64,000 bases of DNA, from NCBI RefSeq assembly GCF_000350225.1, contig NW_005179161.1, positions 66,178 through 130,177 of the forward strand, given 5' to 3'. Under the pieces are notes generated by a model, which saw only the letters and a list, made by a program, of their open reading frames with translations, was not told the origin of the DNA and ran no database searches. Numbering within the stretch: the stretch's first letter is position 1; every line of letters begins with the position of its first letter. Positions 52,347 through 62,872 of this stretch are shown here, one piece after another. The stretch is from Chondrus crispus (Eukaryota; Rhodophyta; Florideophyceae; Gigartinales; Gigartinaceae). A program made the position numbers and the translations under genes.

Positions 52347-55300
52347 CTTCGCGACACGTCCCCGTCGCGGTAGACTAAAACCCCTGTGCCGGCTGTGACT
52401 GCCCTTCCACCCGGTACGGAGACCAGGGCGGCCGCGGAGACGCGGCCGTACAGCGGTTACCTCCCTGGAGCCTTCAAACCCGCATCCATTCCCGCGGCGG
52501 CGGTCATATTCCGAACCGCGCGGAGGAGGGGCGCTGGCGGGATTAACAACGCTGTCGGCGCTCCCGCGGAGCCAGGGTCCACCCGCGGTACGTCCATTCC
52601 GGTCCCCTGTCCCCGGGTTGACGAGACGGCCGCGGAAACGCGGCCTCCAAACCTGGATGAGCCAGCGAGGTACCTGGGAGCTGGCGCGGGCGCATAACGG
52701 ATATACGGCTTTCCCGGCCCTTGAGCGTGGCCCTCTGCCGACAAACGGTGTGCTTCCTTTCTCATTCGTGTCCTCTCGTCGGCCCCGCGTATCCTTCTCT
52801 CTCGGGCCCCGCCGTCGTCCCATATATATATTTTTATATATGGGGGCTCCGGCTTGCTCCGCCCGTCGGTACATAAAGCCCCGTGGGAGGCTCAGTGACG
52901 AGGCCGGGAGATTATCTCCCACAAGCGGATAACCGGGGGCTTTCTGGGCAACGGTGTTTCCGTACGGACCATGCGGTGGTTGCGGAAACGCTCCCGCATG
53001 GCGGTCAATCCCGAACGTCGGCCACCCTCACAGGGTCCGAGGATACAGTCCTTTCGTGCGGTTGAGACCGACCCTGTGGCCGCGACGCTCGCGGGGTCTC
53101 AACCCTCCGCCAAGCGTCAGCGCCGCGATTAAGGTCGACCGGGGCGGTGAGGGTAGCGACCCGAAGCCCCCTCCGTTACGGTAATTTGTCTCCTCTTCTT
53201 CTTCTCCTGGCTCCCACGGGTCTCCCCGAATTTTTCCTGTCGGTCTCGGTGCCCCTCCGACCGCGCGGGCCGCGGTGGATGACCTCCCAGTGGGTGCGGC
53301 GCGGTCCTGTGGAGGTGTTTTCCCGTCCCTGCGCAGCACGAGATGCCCATCCTCACCGACGATTTGCGGTAAAATCGGCGTTTTTCTTAGTAAAACGTGC
53401 CTGAATTTTCCGTGCGGCGGGTGGCGTTTTGCTTTTTTGACGAGCTCCCATTGGGTGCTCCCCAAAATCGGTGTTTTTTTAAACCGCCGCCCGGGCGCTG
53501 AGGGCCACACATGCGCGGATCCGGGGTCTGTACCCCGTTTGGTTGCGGTTCACACCGCTCCTGGGCTCCCCACAGGGAGTTTATCCTTGACGGTTTGACG
53601 GCGCCGGTACCCCCATGCCCGGGCTGGTACCTTGTGGGCGGTGCTGTCCTCGGGAGGGGGCTACAATTTTTCCCCATCCTCATGGCGGGCAACTTGTCGG
53701 CCCTGACTGCATACAGTAGTCCCTCGGGCGACTGAGAGAGAACTCAGTCCCGGGGGTACTGTAGGGTGGCCTGCTTCGCCCATGACCGTACAGTTTGCCG
53801 GCTACCCCTGTGGGGCGGTTTTCGCCACATGCGAGCGGTAGAGCCGCGCGTAAACAGCGGGAGAAATCCCCACTTTCGACTTCACCCCCGAAGGGCTGGC
53901 CGTTTTTCCAAGATCTCCTCTTAGTTTTCCTCCATAAATTTGCGGAGGCGTCACCGCACAGTCCGTCACGGTACGTCGCGCGCCCTCCTGGTGGGCTACG
54001 CGCCTCTGCCATCCGAAAGGTAGGCAAGAACCGCTCGGTAGACCACTTCCCAGTGACTCTAGTCTGGAAACTGGAAGAAACTGCAGGAAACGAATAGAAA
54101 CCGTTCTGGTTTCCAAATGGGTCTTCCATGTTTTGACACCCCTGGGTCGGCAACGACCTCAGGAGGACGAATCCGTTCTCGGAATGGGGCTACGATTTTT
54201 TCCCTATTTGCTAGAGGGAAAAACGTAGCCCTTTTTCCGGTACTGTGTCCTCGTGAAGGACCGGGCGGAAATTCGGGTCCGCAGGAGCAGCGGAGCAGCC
54301 CGCGTCACCTAAACCGTACGGAATGGCCAACCAATGTCGTTAGGCGGCTTCCGCTTGCACCGGACAAGGCCTAGCCGGTCGCGCGGAAGTATTTTTTCCC
54401 CCAGCCCCGGAGGGCTGGCCGTTTTTCCAAAAACTGCGCTCTTTCACCCGCGAGACAGCGGGGTGTGTGACAGCCAACATGTCCGTGCGGTCACCGGGGA
54501 GCTCCTGGCGGCGGTACGCTCTGCCGTTCGTCCAAAACCGGTCGGTAAGTCCTGCGGCTGCCACTTTCCGCGGAGGCGCGATTTGGAAACGAAACGAAAC
54601 TGTAAAAAAACGAGCAGAAACAGCGTTTTACAGTTCCGGTTTCCAAATCCGCCTGTGCCTTCCCAAAGTCGGTTTTCCGTCTTGGGACCTCCGGACGCGG
54701 GCAGACCTGGGGAGTACAATGCCGTTAACGGGAGGGAGCTACAATGTTTTCCCATCCTTCTGGGAGGAAAAACGTAGCCCGCTTTCGGGCTTAATTAAAA
54801 GCCGGCGACCGGAGTCGCCTCCTTGCCGTCCAGGGCCCTTCCGCGTCGGGTTAATCCGGCACGGGGCAATGATTGCGCGCGGTCGCCCGCGCGCCATGCG
54901 GTAGTGAGTAAGGGGTTATGGGCGGCCTGTAGCACGTCCCCCCTGGGTCGTCCACCGAGGTGGGATCGCCTCGGCGGTCTGGTCGGGGGTGCCACTGCGG
55001 GTTTTCCCGAGCTGCCCGGTCGGTCTTGAAGGGGCCGGCGTGTACCGCGGTTCGCGGGGCGAGGGACCGCACGGTGTCGTGTTCGTGGCGGGTCGTCGCG
55101 GGGGCGGTTCCCGTCCCCCTCCGCGCCACCCGGGGGATATCCCCACCAGCGACTCAGCGGGGAAATCGGCCTTTTCCTTAGTAATTTCTGCCTGCTTTTT
55201 CCTTGCGGCGGGTGGCTTCTCGGCGGTTTGACGAGCTCCGATTGGGCGGTCCCCAAAATCGGTCGTATTTAAAACCGCCGCCCGTGCTCTGAGGGCCACA

Positions 55301-55522
55301 CACACCCAGTTCCTGGCTCTGCTACCGGTTCGGTCGCGGTTTACCCCGCTCTTGAGCCGCCGACGAGGGCTCGCCTTGACAGTATTTCCGCGTCGGTACC
55401 CCCCCGTTCGGTCTTGTCTCCCGTGTGCTAACCCGGGCTCGAGGGTTTCCTTGGCCATCGCCGCGTCGGGTCGCTCCGCCGGCGGGTCCATTCCATCCGC
55501 GCCGGGTCTGTCCGGTGCGGTT
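52347..55522 (-). other. 3.2-kb G+C-rich 3' non-coding region of element E with internal duplication
   Basis: No protein motif in frames on either strand. Sequence around 53340-53530 recurs at 55130-55310: GACGAGCTCC-ATTGGG, CCCCAAAATCGGT, AAACCGCCGCCCG, CTGAGGGCCACACA in order. A second family, GGGCTGGCCGTTTTTCCA, occurs at about 53892 and 54411. A third, GGCTACGATTTTTTCC-type inverted blocks, occurs at about 53658, 54187 and 54740, the last two closing into hairpins with AAAACGTAGCCC. There is also an AT palindrome-like run (TATATATTTTTATATA, about 52823-52840). It looks like an amplified structured 3' region, not a gene. Confidence 0.6.
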
Positions 55523-58500
55523 TTAGCGGTGGCGCGCGGTTGCCCGCGCGCGCCAGAAGCGGTCGATGAAGGGTTGCGGGAGGCCTTCGGCGGGTTCCCA
55601 GGTATCGTCCGCTGGGGTAAAACCATACCAGCGGACCTTGTACTGGCCGCCGCTGCGGGTCTCCCGGTGGGCGACCAAGTGGTCCACCACGTACTCGGCT
55701 GGCGGTTCGGGTGTTCCCGCCGGCGGGTCCGTCGTCGGTGCGGCCACAGTAGGGTCGTGGGGTCCCCGCGGCATCTTGGTTACCCGATCGATGCTCACGC
55801 GGTTCGAGACCCCGTCTTGGTCGACGGCCACTGTGGCCTCCCTAGCGGATCGGACCCGAAACGGGCCTTCCGTTTTCGGTAAGAGCTTGACGGAGGGTCC
55901 TCCTCCGTCGCTTGGCAGGTCTCCCCGCTCGGCGCTTGTCAACGGCCGCGGTGGACGGTCCACGTAGACAAAGTCTCCCACCGCGATGACCGGACGGAAG
56001 CGCACCTTCTTATCGAAGTCGGCTTAGTACCTCCTCTGCGCCGCGGTTAGTTTCACCCGCGTGCGCTCGAGGGCATCCCGGAGCTTCCGCAACGTCGCGC
56101 GCTTGTACTGTACCGGGGTCCGCGGGTCTTCCGTGTGGGATCCGGCGTCCTGCGGTACAGTACCGGGCAGTGCCAATCCGGACGGTGGTCGCGTCAGCAC
56201 CAGGTCGAACGGGTTTGTCTCCGTTGATCGGTGGACCTGCGTGTTATACGCGAAGGTCAGGGGCTGGATGTACTCGTCCCAGTCCCTCTGATGCTCCTCG
56301 ACATAGTGTCGGAGGCGCTGCACCAGGGTGCGGTTGAACCGTTCGGTTTGCCCATTTGTCTGGGGGTGATAGGCGGTAGTCAGGTAGTGCCTCACCCCCA
56401 GCAAGGCGCACACCGCGTCGAAGAACTTGGCGGCAAATTGTGGTCCGTTATCGGTTAGCACGTAACGAGGTGCGCCGTATACGTAGACCCAATTGTCCAG
56501 GAAGGCGTTTGCCACAACCGATGCGGTGGTTGTCCGTAACGGGATGCTGCGCGTCAGCTTCGTAAACCGGTCGGTCATGACGAGCACGTGGCGATTCCCG
56601 TGCGCCGTCTTCGGTAAAGGACCCAGCAGGTCCATGGCGACGAAATCCAGCGGCCCTGCCGCTGGGAATAGCTTGAGGTCCTTCTGATGCCGCACCAGGG
56701 TTCCCCGGGTGGCGGCGCACGAGGCGCAATTCCGTACGGTACTGAAGGCGTCGTTGGCCATATGAGGCCAATAATATTCCCGCCGGAGGGTATAATACAT
56801 CCTCGTACCGCCCGGGTGTCCTGCCAGGCGGGGATGATGGGCGAGGTACAATATCTTCGCCCTGAGCCGTTTCGGTACAACCCGCTGCAGGGTCCCATCG
56901 AAGGGGGACTTGCGGACGACGAACCCGTATCGGTCAACGTCGTAGCGCGAGTCCGGATTCCCCACGGTCTCGGCGGCCGCCCTACAGAAGGGGTCCTCGG
57001 CCTGTTCTCGAAGGAACTCTTCCACTGTTACGGATGAGACGTCGCGTTCTTCGGGTATAACCGCGAACGCGTGCTCAGCTCTCCCCGGGTCGATGGGGGT
57101 CTCCCAGTGTACGGTACCTTGGCGGGGGTTATGCTCCTCCTCTCGCCATTGTACCGCGAAACACGGGACCTCGTCGTCGACCGGTTTGGAATTTGCGCCC
57201 TCAACTCGGAGGCGTGATACGCCATCTGCGAGTTGATGCTTGATACCCGGCCGGTACTGTACGTCGTAGTCGTACTCGGCTAGGCGGAGACGCCAGCGCG
57301 CTAGCCGGCCGGAGCTATCCGCCAGGTTGAGGACCCATCGGAGGGCCTCATGATCCGTACGGAGGTCGAACGTGTTCCCATACAGATATGGCCGAAGCGT
57401 GAGTATACTCCAGACGACAGCGAGGCATTCCTTCTCGGTAGTTGTAGAGTTCTTCTCCGCGTCCGTGAGGGCGCGGCTCCAATACCCGATCGGTAGGCGG
57501 TCTCCGTTCGGCTGCTCCTGTAGCAGGGCGCAGCCGACCTGGTACGCGCAGGCGTCCGTATCCAGGGTATACTTCTTTCCGTGACGGGGTAACGCGAGAA
57601 TCGGTGGTGACACGAGGCGTTTCTTGAGCTCCACGAACGCCTCGTATTCCTCATCGGTGAGTACCTCGAACTCGAACGGTTGATTTTTCCCCGTCTTCCG
57701 ATTTAACGGTGCGGCTATTTTGGCGAAGCCCTTCACGAACCGACGGTAGACATTGCACATCCCTAAAAAGGACCGCAATTCCGTCTGGTTCTGCGGTGGT
57801 CGAGCGCGCTCGATGGCGACCACGTTGCGGCGCTCGACCTCCAGCCTACCTGGTCGAATCACGTGTCCTAGGTAGGTGACTGAAGTGTCAAAGAAAGCGC
57901 ACTTTGACAACTTCAGCGACACACCCGCATCCCGCAGCAGGCGTAGAACCTCGCGGACGTGTGCGAAGTGTTCCGTTACGGTCTTGGAGTAGATGATAAC
58001 ATCATCCAGGTACACCAGTGCGGTTTCCCATTTTACCCGCGACAGTATAATGTCGACGGCCCGCTGGAATGTCGCGGGGGCATTCTTCAAACCGAACGGC
58101 ATGCGGAGGAAACGGTACAACCCGCAGTGCAACGCGAACGTCGTCTTGTCGCGGTCCTCCTCGGCGATTTCTACTTGCCAATACCCGCTGTTGCAATCCA
58201 GCGTGGTAAAGACAGTAGCGTCGCCGAGGGAATCGATGCACTCGTCCATCCTCGGCAACGGATAGGAATCCCGAACGGTGACTGCGTTGAGCTTTCTGTA
58301 GTCGACACAGAACCACATGGTACCATCCTTTTTAAGGACGAATACCACGGGGCTTGCCCATTCGGCCGTGGCGGGTTCGATTACCCCTGCCCGGAGCATG
58401 CGGTCGATCTCCGTCTTCTCTTTTTCCCGTGCGGTTTGTCCGGCGCGGTAAGGCGCCTGGTAAATTGGGCGAGCACCGGGCTTGAGCTCAATCCGGTGCT

Positions 58501-59695
58501 TCGTGGCCCCGATTTTTCCCAACCGGCCGGTCCACATCCCCTTGAATTCGGACAGTACCTCGAGGACCTCCGAGCGCACTTCCTCGTCCTCGGCACCGAT
58601 ATGGACGTCCTCCCGCCAGGAATTGGGGTTCTCCTCAGGGGCGGCGGTGCCTTCGGGTTTATCCGGTCCGTCCGCCCCGAGTGGCGCCCTTGGCAGCGTG
58701 GCTTGTTCAGCCACGTCCTTGTCCGTGCGGTTGTCGATGAATTCTCCCGCACCATTCCCTGCGGTTGAGAGGTTGGAATTAAATATCCCTCCCCCTTCCT
58801 TAGCTTCGGCCGCTTCCGCGGCTGACTCGCCAAGGGTCAGGATGTGAGTGGGCGATGGTAGGGCCAGGCCGATCACGGTATGCTTCGGAATATGCACCGG
58901 GCGGTGCCCGAAGTTGCTGAGCATTACCGAGAACGGTTTTTCGGGGACCACGTCCATGACCCCCTGGGCCATGAGTGTCAGGTTCTTGTGCGCGGTTTTT
59001 GGGGAGTTCTGCAAAAAGCATAGACCCCCTACCGGCGTGGCGGCCCTCACGAGGGCCTGCGTCATCGCGGGGATTGTCACCCCTTTGACGAGGCGGATTT
59101 TCCGTGACGGTGTCGTGGTCGGGAATGCCGCCTGCTTCCGCCCGGGTTTTTCCGACGGCGGTAGGTGTCGCACCGCACTCCTCGAGGCCATCTTGCGGTC
59201 GTGCCTCGAGGGGGTTGTCCCGACCAACGCCACTGGTGGCGCGTCGTGGAACACGACCTTCCGTTGCGGTGGGAGGATCACCTTGACGTGGCGATCGAGA
59301 AAGGTCGTACCGAGGATACAGTCCACGGCGAGGCTTGTCACCACCAAGAACGGGATGCGCGCTATAAATTCACCGATACGGACAAACAAGGAGATCTCTC
59401 CTAGAGCTTTCATTGCGCGGTTTGACGCGTCAATGAGCGCTGGGCTCCGAACCGGTTTTATCGACGGTCGCCATGACTCGGCGACACACCGCAAATGGAT
59501 GAGGTTCGGGCCGGCTCCTGAGTCGAGCACTGGCGTGATGGCGACCATCAGCGCCTGCTTTTGGCCAACCGTGGCGGAAACCTTATAATTCTGCTTCTTG
59601 AAGAAGCAGATGGCCCGGGTTTCCGTTCGGTTCCCCGGTTGCGCTTCCACTGGCGTAACCGGTTCGGGGGTGCCTGAGCTCCTGAGGCTTGGCAC
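55523..59695 (-). pseudogene. pol: Element E Pol: protease, RT, RNase H, integrase, then TAA before chromodomain
   Basis: Frame is -1 relative to gag and open across the gag stop, so a frameshift fusion is expected; the first codon here (59695) is GTG, not a real start. Protease LDSGAGPN at residues 57-64; RT with FCVDYRKLNAV and intact YLDDVIIYSK (Y562-D565); RNase H DTDACAYQVG; integrase zinc region HHPRLAGHPGG...CASCA; catalytic Asp in FVAMDLLG, Asp in LTDNGPQF, Glu in QTERFNR all present. An in-frame TAA at 56024-56026 follows AQRRY; the same frame continues ADFDKK and then reaches a chromodomain (YKVRWYGFTPADDTWEP). The stop replaces what looks like a Lys codon. All enzymes are therefore intact, but this copy makes Pol without its chromodomain. 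Confidence 0.93.
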
Positions 59696-59715
59696 AGGGA
59701 GAGACGTCGTCGCCT

Positions 59716-62169
59716 CTACGCGTCCTCCCCGGCTTCCCCCGTGAGCAGCAGGTCTTCGCGGGTTTCCTCCGCGGCTTGCGCCACGTGGTCTTCAGTAGGG
59801 CCGTGGTGCGGCTCTTCTATCACGTTCACGCCCGCGGGGGCCGCCGGACGCTGGTTTCTCCAAGCGGACGGCCCCTGGCGGTTGAACGCGGATCCCGGAC
59901 GGAGGCCCTGCCGGATGCGTAGCTTCTGGTAGTTGGCCTCTCGTGCCTCCAGAAGCTTGGCCCGCAGGCCCGCATCGGCAACGACGGGACACTCCTCTTG
60001 TCGGTGCGTAGTGTCAAGGCACAACCGACACGGCGGCGGTCCGGAGAATCCCCCACTGGAGAACCGGACCCGTGGGTTCTGCCCCTGCCTCCCGTACAGT
60101 CCTGCGCGCACATCGCCCGGGTTGCCGGGCGGACCCGCGGCGCCTGATGCCGAGGCTGCCGGCGACGGGTAATAACTCGTCGGCGGCGAGCTTAACGAGC
60201 TCGGCGTCGCGGTGTGGTCCGTCACGGCCAAGATTTCTTCTGCCACGGATCCTCCAGCAGTCGGGATGTCGGATGCCGACTCAACTGACAGCACGGGCCG
60301 TGTCCTGGCGGTACGTTCGAATCTTCTGGCCGCTCCGGACGGCTCCCGGGATGCCATGGCTGACATCCCCTGCCGGCGGGAAGCCCGATTGGTTTCCCCG
60401 ATCGCTTGCGCGTATCGAGCCACGGATTGGTAAGCCACATCCGGGTGCGTAGCGAGGTAGTTGCGGACCTGCGCGCACGTGGCGGGAAGTAACCCCTCGA
60501 CGAATAGGGGCTTCAACCGCCGGTCGGAGAATACCGTACCGCATCGGAGAGCCTTGTCCCAGAGGTGGTTACTGTAGACCTCCTCCGTCATGTTCGAACT
60601 TTGACGGAAGGAGGTCACGTCACCAACCGCTTCGGAAATTACCTCATCGGTCGCATAGGTACGCAACAAAAAGTTGACAACCTGCGGGTACGTCCTGAGC
60701 AGTTCGCGCCGCTCCACGTCAACCGCCATGGTGTTTCCATTGAGACGGGACTGGAGTAGGGCGTGAGTCTGACCGGTGAGGTAGAATTGGAAGCACCACA
60801 CGGCGGCTCCCTCGGTGATCCCGTTGTGGTCGCACGCCATCTTGAGGCGTGCGAGGAATCCCAATACCGCAATCGGATCTTGACCACTGAACGTGTGGGA
60901 CCTCATCTGCACGTCCAGTTTCTTCCGGTAACGGTTAATGTGCCGCGCTACTGTAGAGTCGTAGCGCGAGCTACGCCGTTCCAGGCGGTAGGTCTTGTAG
61001 TTGACGGCCTTGGTAAACAGGTCATTGAGCGGCCTGATTACCGTAGGCCGTCGCTCGTCGCCCCTTGGCGCAGCCCGGCGGTGTCTGCTTGAGCGACGGC
61101 GCTCCTCACCCGACTCGGTACTGTAGTCTTCCGAGTCGGACGGTTCTTGCCGGTGACGGTCTCGGCTTCTATCGCGGCGTGCCCTGTGGCCCCGCCTGCG
61201 AGAACCTTCCGAACCGGATTGGTCGTCATCGGAGGGGTATCCTCCCCCTCCGGCATCGCAGTATCGCCCGTGGCGTGCCTCGCGGTTATCGCGGTATCGC
61301 CAGCGGCGTTCCTCGCGGTTTTCATCCGTCCTGTGACGGGGGTCTTCTGCGTCGGAATACCGGGTGTATTCCGCTTCGGTTCTGCGCGTGCCGGGTGCAC
61401 GTCTTGTGCTCAACCGGTACGGGTCCTGATTTTCTGTCTCGGGGAGCCCCAGGCGGTTTTCTGTCCCGCGGGGGTCACCCGTACTGGCGAGTATGGGGAG
61501 GACATTTTCTGTAGTCCTCCCTGTAGCACCGTGAACGGTTGGGAGATAGATGGCTCTAACCTCCGGGTGAGGGTCCATCCTATCAATCCCGGGTACGGCG
61601 CCGATCGGATCAGCGATATAATTGCTTGAGCCCGGAACGGTTTCATGGCGCGGCGCCGGCGGCGGTGCCGCGCCTCCCGTTTCGGTTGTAAATGTCGTGG
61701 CCAGACGAATGGCCACGGCGGAGCTAATAGCTCCCTTTAGAGCCAATGCGGTGGGAGATTCGTCCTCCTCCGCGGCGAGCGCGGCCACCACCTCGTCGCG
61801 TACGAGGGGGGCGATCTTCTCGTCCAGCAGGGCGCGGAGCGCGGCGTCCGCTTGCTCCGCCACCAGCCCGGGTACCGTTCGGTCGAGGCAAACCTGGACG
61901 ACTTGGGGTAATTCCTCAGCGAGGAATTCCTCCATCCAGGTTTGTAATCGCGGGAGTAACGCGTCGTACAGTACTTGTACGTGGTTTCCCCCAGCAGCCG
62001 GTAGCCCGGCGGTGGTGTCCGAAACGGAAGGGGTCTTCTGGCCCCTGGTAGACGGCGGGCGTAGCAGGGCTTCCGGATTGTCGATCCGGGGGCGCTGTGC
62101 GCCTCTGCCACTGCGGGTACTTGCTCGCCCGGAGGCGGTATCTTCTCCGGGGGAATCCGCACGGTTCAT
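59716..62169 (-). CDS. gag: Element E Gag polyprotein
   Basis: 817 residues from ATG 62169, uninterrupted. Acidic N-terminal part, an Arg/Ser/Asp-rich middle (RRRGHRARRDRSRDRHRQ), capsid about residues 370-560 (FSGQDPIAVLGFLARLK, NGITEGAAVWCFQFYLTGQ, RTYATDEVISEAVGDV), and one zinc knuckle CRLCLDTTHRQEEC (C714, C717, H722, C727). Same capsid order as Gag of A and the B1 remnant. The leader between LTR and ATG is only 127 bases. Confidence 0.92.
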   Translation of the reverse strand: MNRADSPGEDTASGRASTRSGRGAQRPRIDNPEALLRPPSTRGQKTPSVSDTTAGLPAAGGNHVQVLYDALLPRLQTWMEEFLAEELPQVVQVCLDRTVPGLVAEQADAALRALLDEKIAPLVRDEVVAALAAEEDESPTALALKGAISSAVAIRLATTFTTETGGAAPPPAPRHETVPGSSNYIADPIGAVPGIDRMDPHPEVRAIYLPTVHGATGRTTENVLPILASTGDPRGTENRLGLPETENQDPYRLSTRRAPGTRRTEAEYTRYSDAEDPRHRTDENREERRWRYRDNREARHGRYCDAGGGGYPSDDDQSGSEGSRRRGHRARRDRSRDRHRQEPSDSEDYSTESGEERRRSSRHRRAAPRGDERRPTVIRPLNDLFTKAVNYKTYRLERRSSRYDSTVARHINRYRKKLDVQMRSHTFSGQDPIAVLGFLARLKMACDHNGITEGAAVWCFQFYLTGQTHALLQSRLNGNTMAVDVERRELLRTYPQVVNFLLRTYATDEVISEAVGDVTSFRQSSNMTEEVYSNHLWDKALRCGTVFSDRRLKPLFVEGLLPATCAQVRNYLATHPDVAYQSVARYAQAIGETNRASRRQGMSAMASREPSGAARRFERTARTRPVLSVESASDIPTAGGSVAEEILAVTDHTATPSSLSSPPTSYYPSPAASASGAAGPPGNPGDVRAGLYGRQGQNPRVRFSSGGFSGPPPCRLCLDTTHRQEECPVVADAGLRAKLLEAREANYQKLRIRQGLRPGSAFNRQGPSAWRNQRPAAPAGVNVIEEPHHGPTEDHVAQAAEETREDLLLTGEAGEDA

Positions 62170-62279
62170 CGTCGATGATCACTGGCGATCGACGCGGTGA
62201 TTTTCGACCTCTTTTAATCCGATTGGTAATTGCTCGCGCTGGCGATCCAGTGCGGGCTCAACCTCTGTAGTTATACCCT

Positions 62280-62293
62280 CCACAAGAGTACCA
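62280..62293 (-). promoter_or_regulatory. Primer-binding site of element E
   Basis: Minus strand TGGTACTCTTGTGG, three bases inside the 5' LTR. It differs from the A/B site, so E uses another tRNA; identity not assigned. Confidence 0.55.
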
Positions 62294-62296
62294 AAA

Positions 62297-62872
62297 TGTG
62301 GTATAACTACCTTCGTCCCGACCATTCGGAACGAGGGGGGTTAGAGGTGAGGGAGCGCGCGACGCTGGGTTACCCACGCGCGGATAAAACCGTACGGATG
62401 GACTCGAAAAGAGGGAAGGCTCACGTGGCCGGTGACGCGCAGCCGGTCGGTGGTGTTATACCCGGACGGCCGGTCACGGGTTAGAAGCCCGAGCTAAAGG
62501 AAAACCGGAACGGTGTTAGCACTTAGCCGTAAAGGGAAGGGAGGCGAGTCTACCTCCTCTTTACTGGGACGGGGCAGGTGCCCCCGGTCTTAACCCCTAA
62601 GTGGGACGCCAGGACACCTGTCCCGCTACAGTAGCTGTTACTTACTGTATACCAGCTACTGTACACAATTAATAAATTTGTGCCATTAACTACTAATTAC
62701 TACTTATGACCGTACGGATTACACACGTGTAGCCGGTGGAGTATTACTGTTCTCCGCACCGGCCACCAGCTGTAAATTCAACTCCTTACGGTTGTGCTGG
62801 CGCTTACACCCGAGATCACTGTACGCCGGGGAAGCAGCGATGGCACCGTCGCCTCCGCGCAATTGTACTACA
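62297..62872 (-). repeat. 5' LTR of element E
   Basis: 576 bp, same ends as 51756-52332, about five differences (including ACTCGG/ATTCGG and one A in a homopolymer), followed by ATTGC. Confidence 0.95.

Larger units (their letters stand above)
51756..62872 (-). mobile_element. Element E: 11.1-kb chromodomain Ty3/gypsy retrotransposon, recent
   Basis: Complete element on the minus strand with LTRs 51756-52332 and 62297-62872 and perfect target duplication ATTGC (51751-51755, 62873-62877). The LTRs differ at about five positions in 577, so this is the youngest insertion seen here. It carries gag, pol in the -1 frame, chromodomain, and an unusually long (3.2 kb) non-coding 3' region. It sits inside the RT of element F; removal with one ATTGC restores F's frame (GTG ATT GCT ACG). 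Confidence 0.95.

Noticed and set aside
57959..58768. Plus-strand 269-codon frame
   Set aside because: Shadow of the RT of element E on the minus strand.
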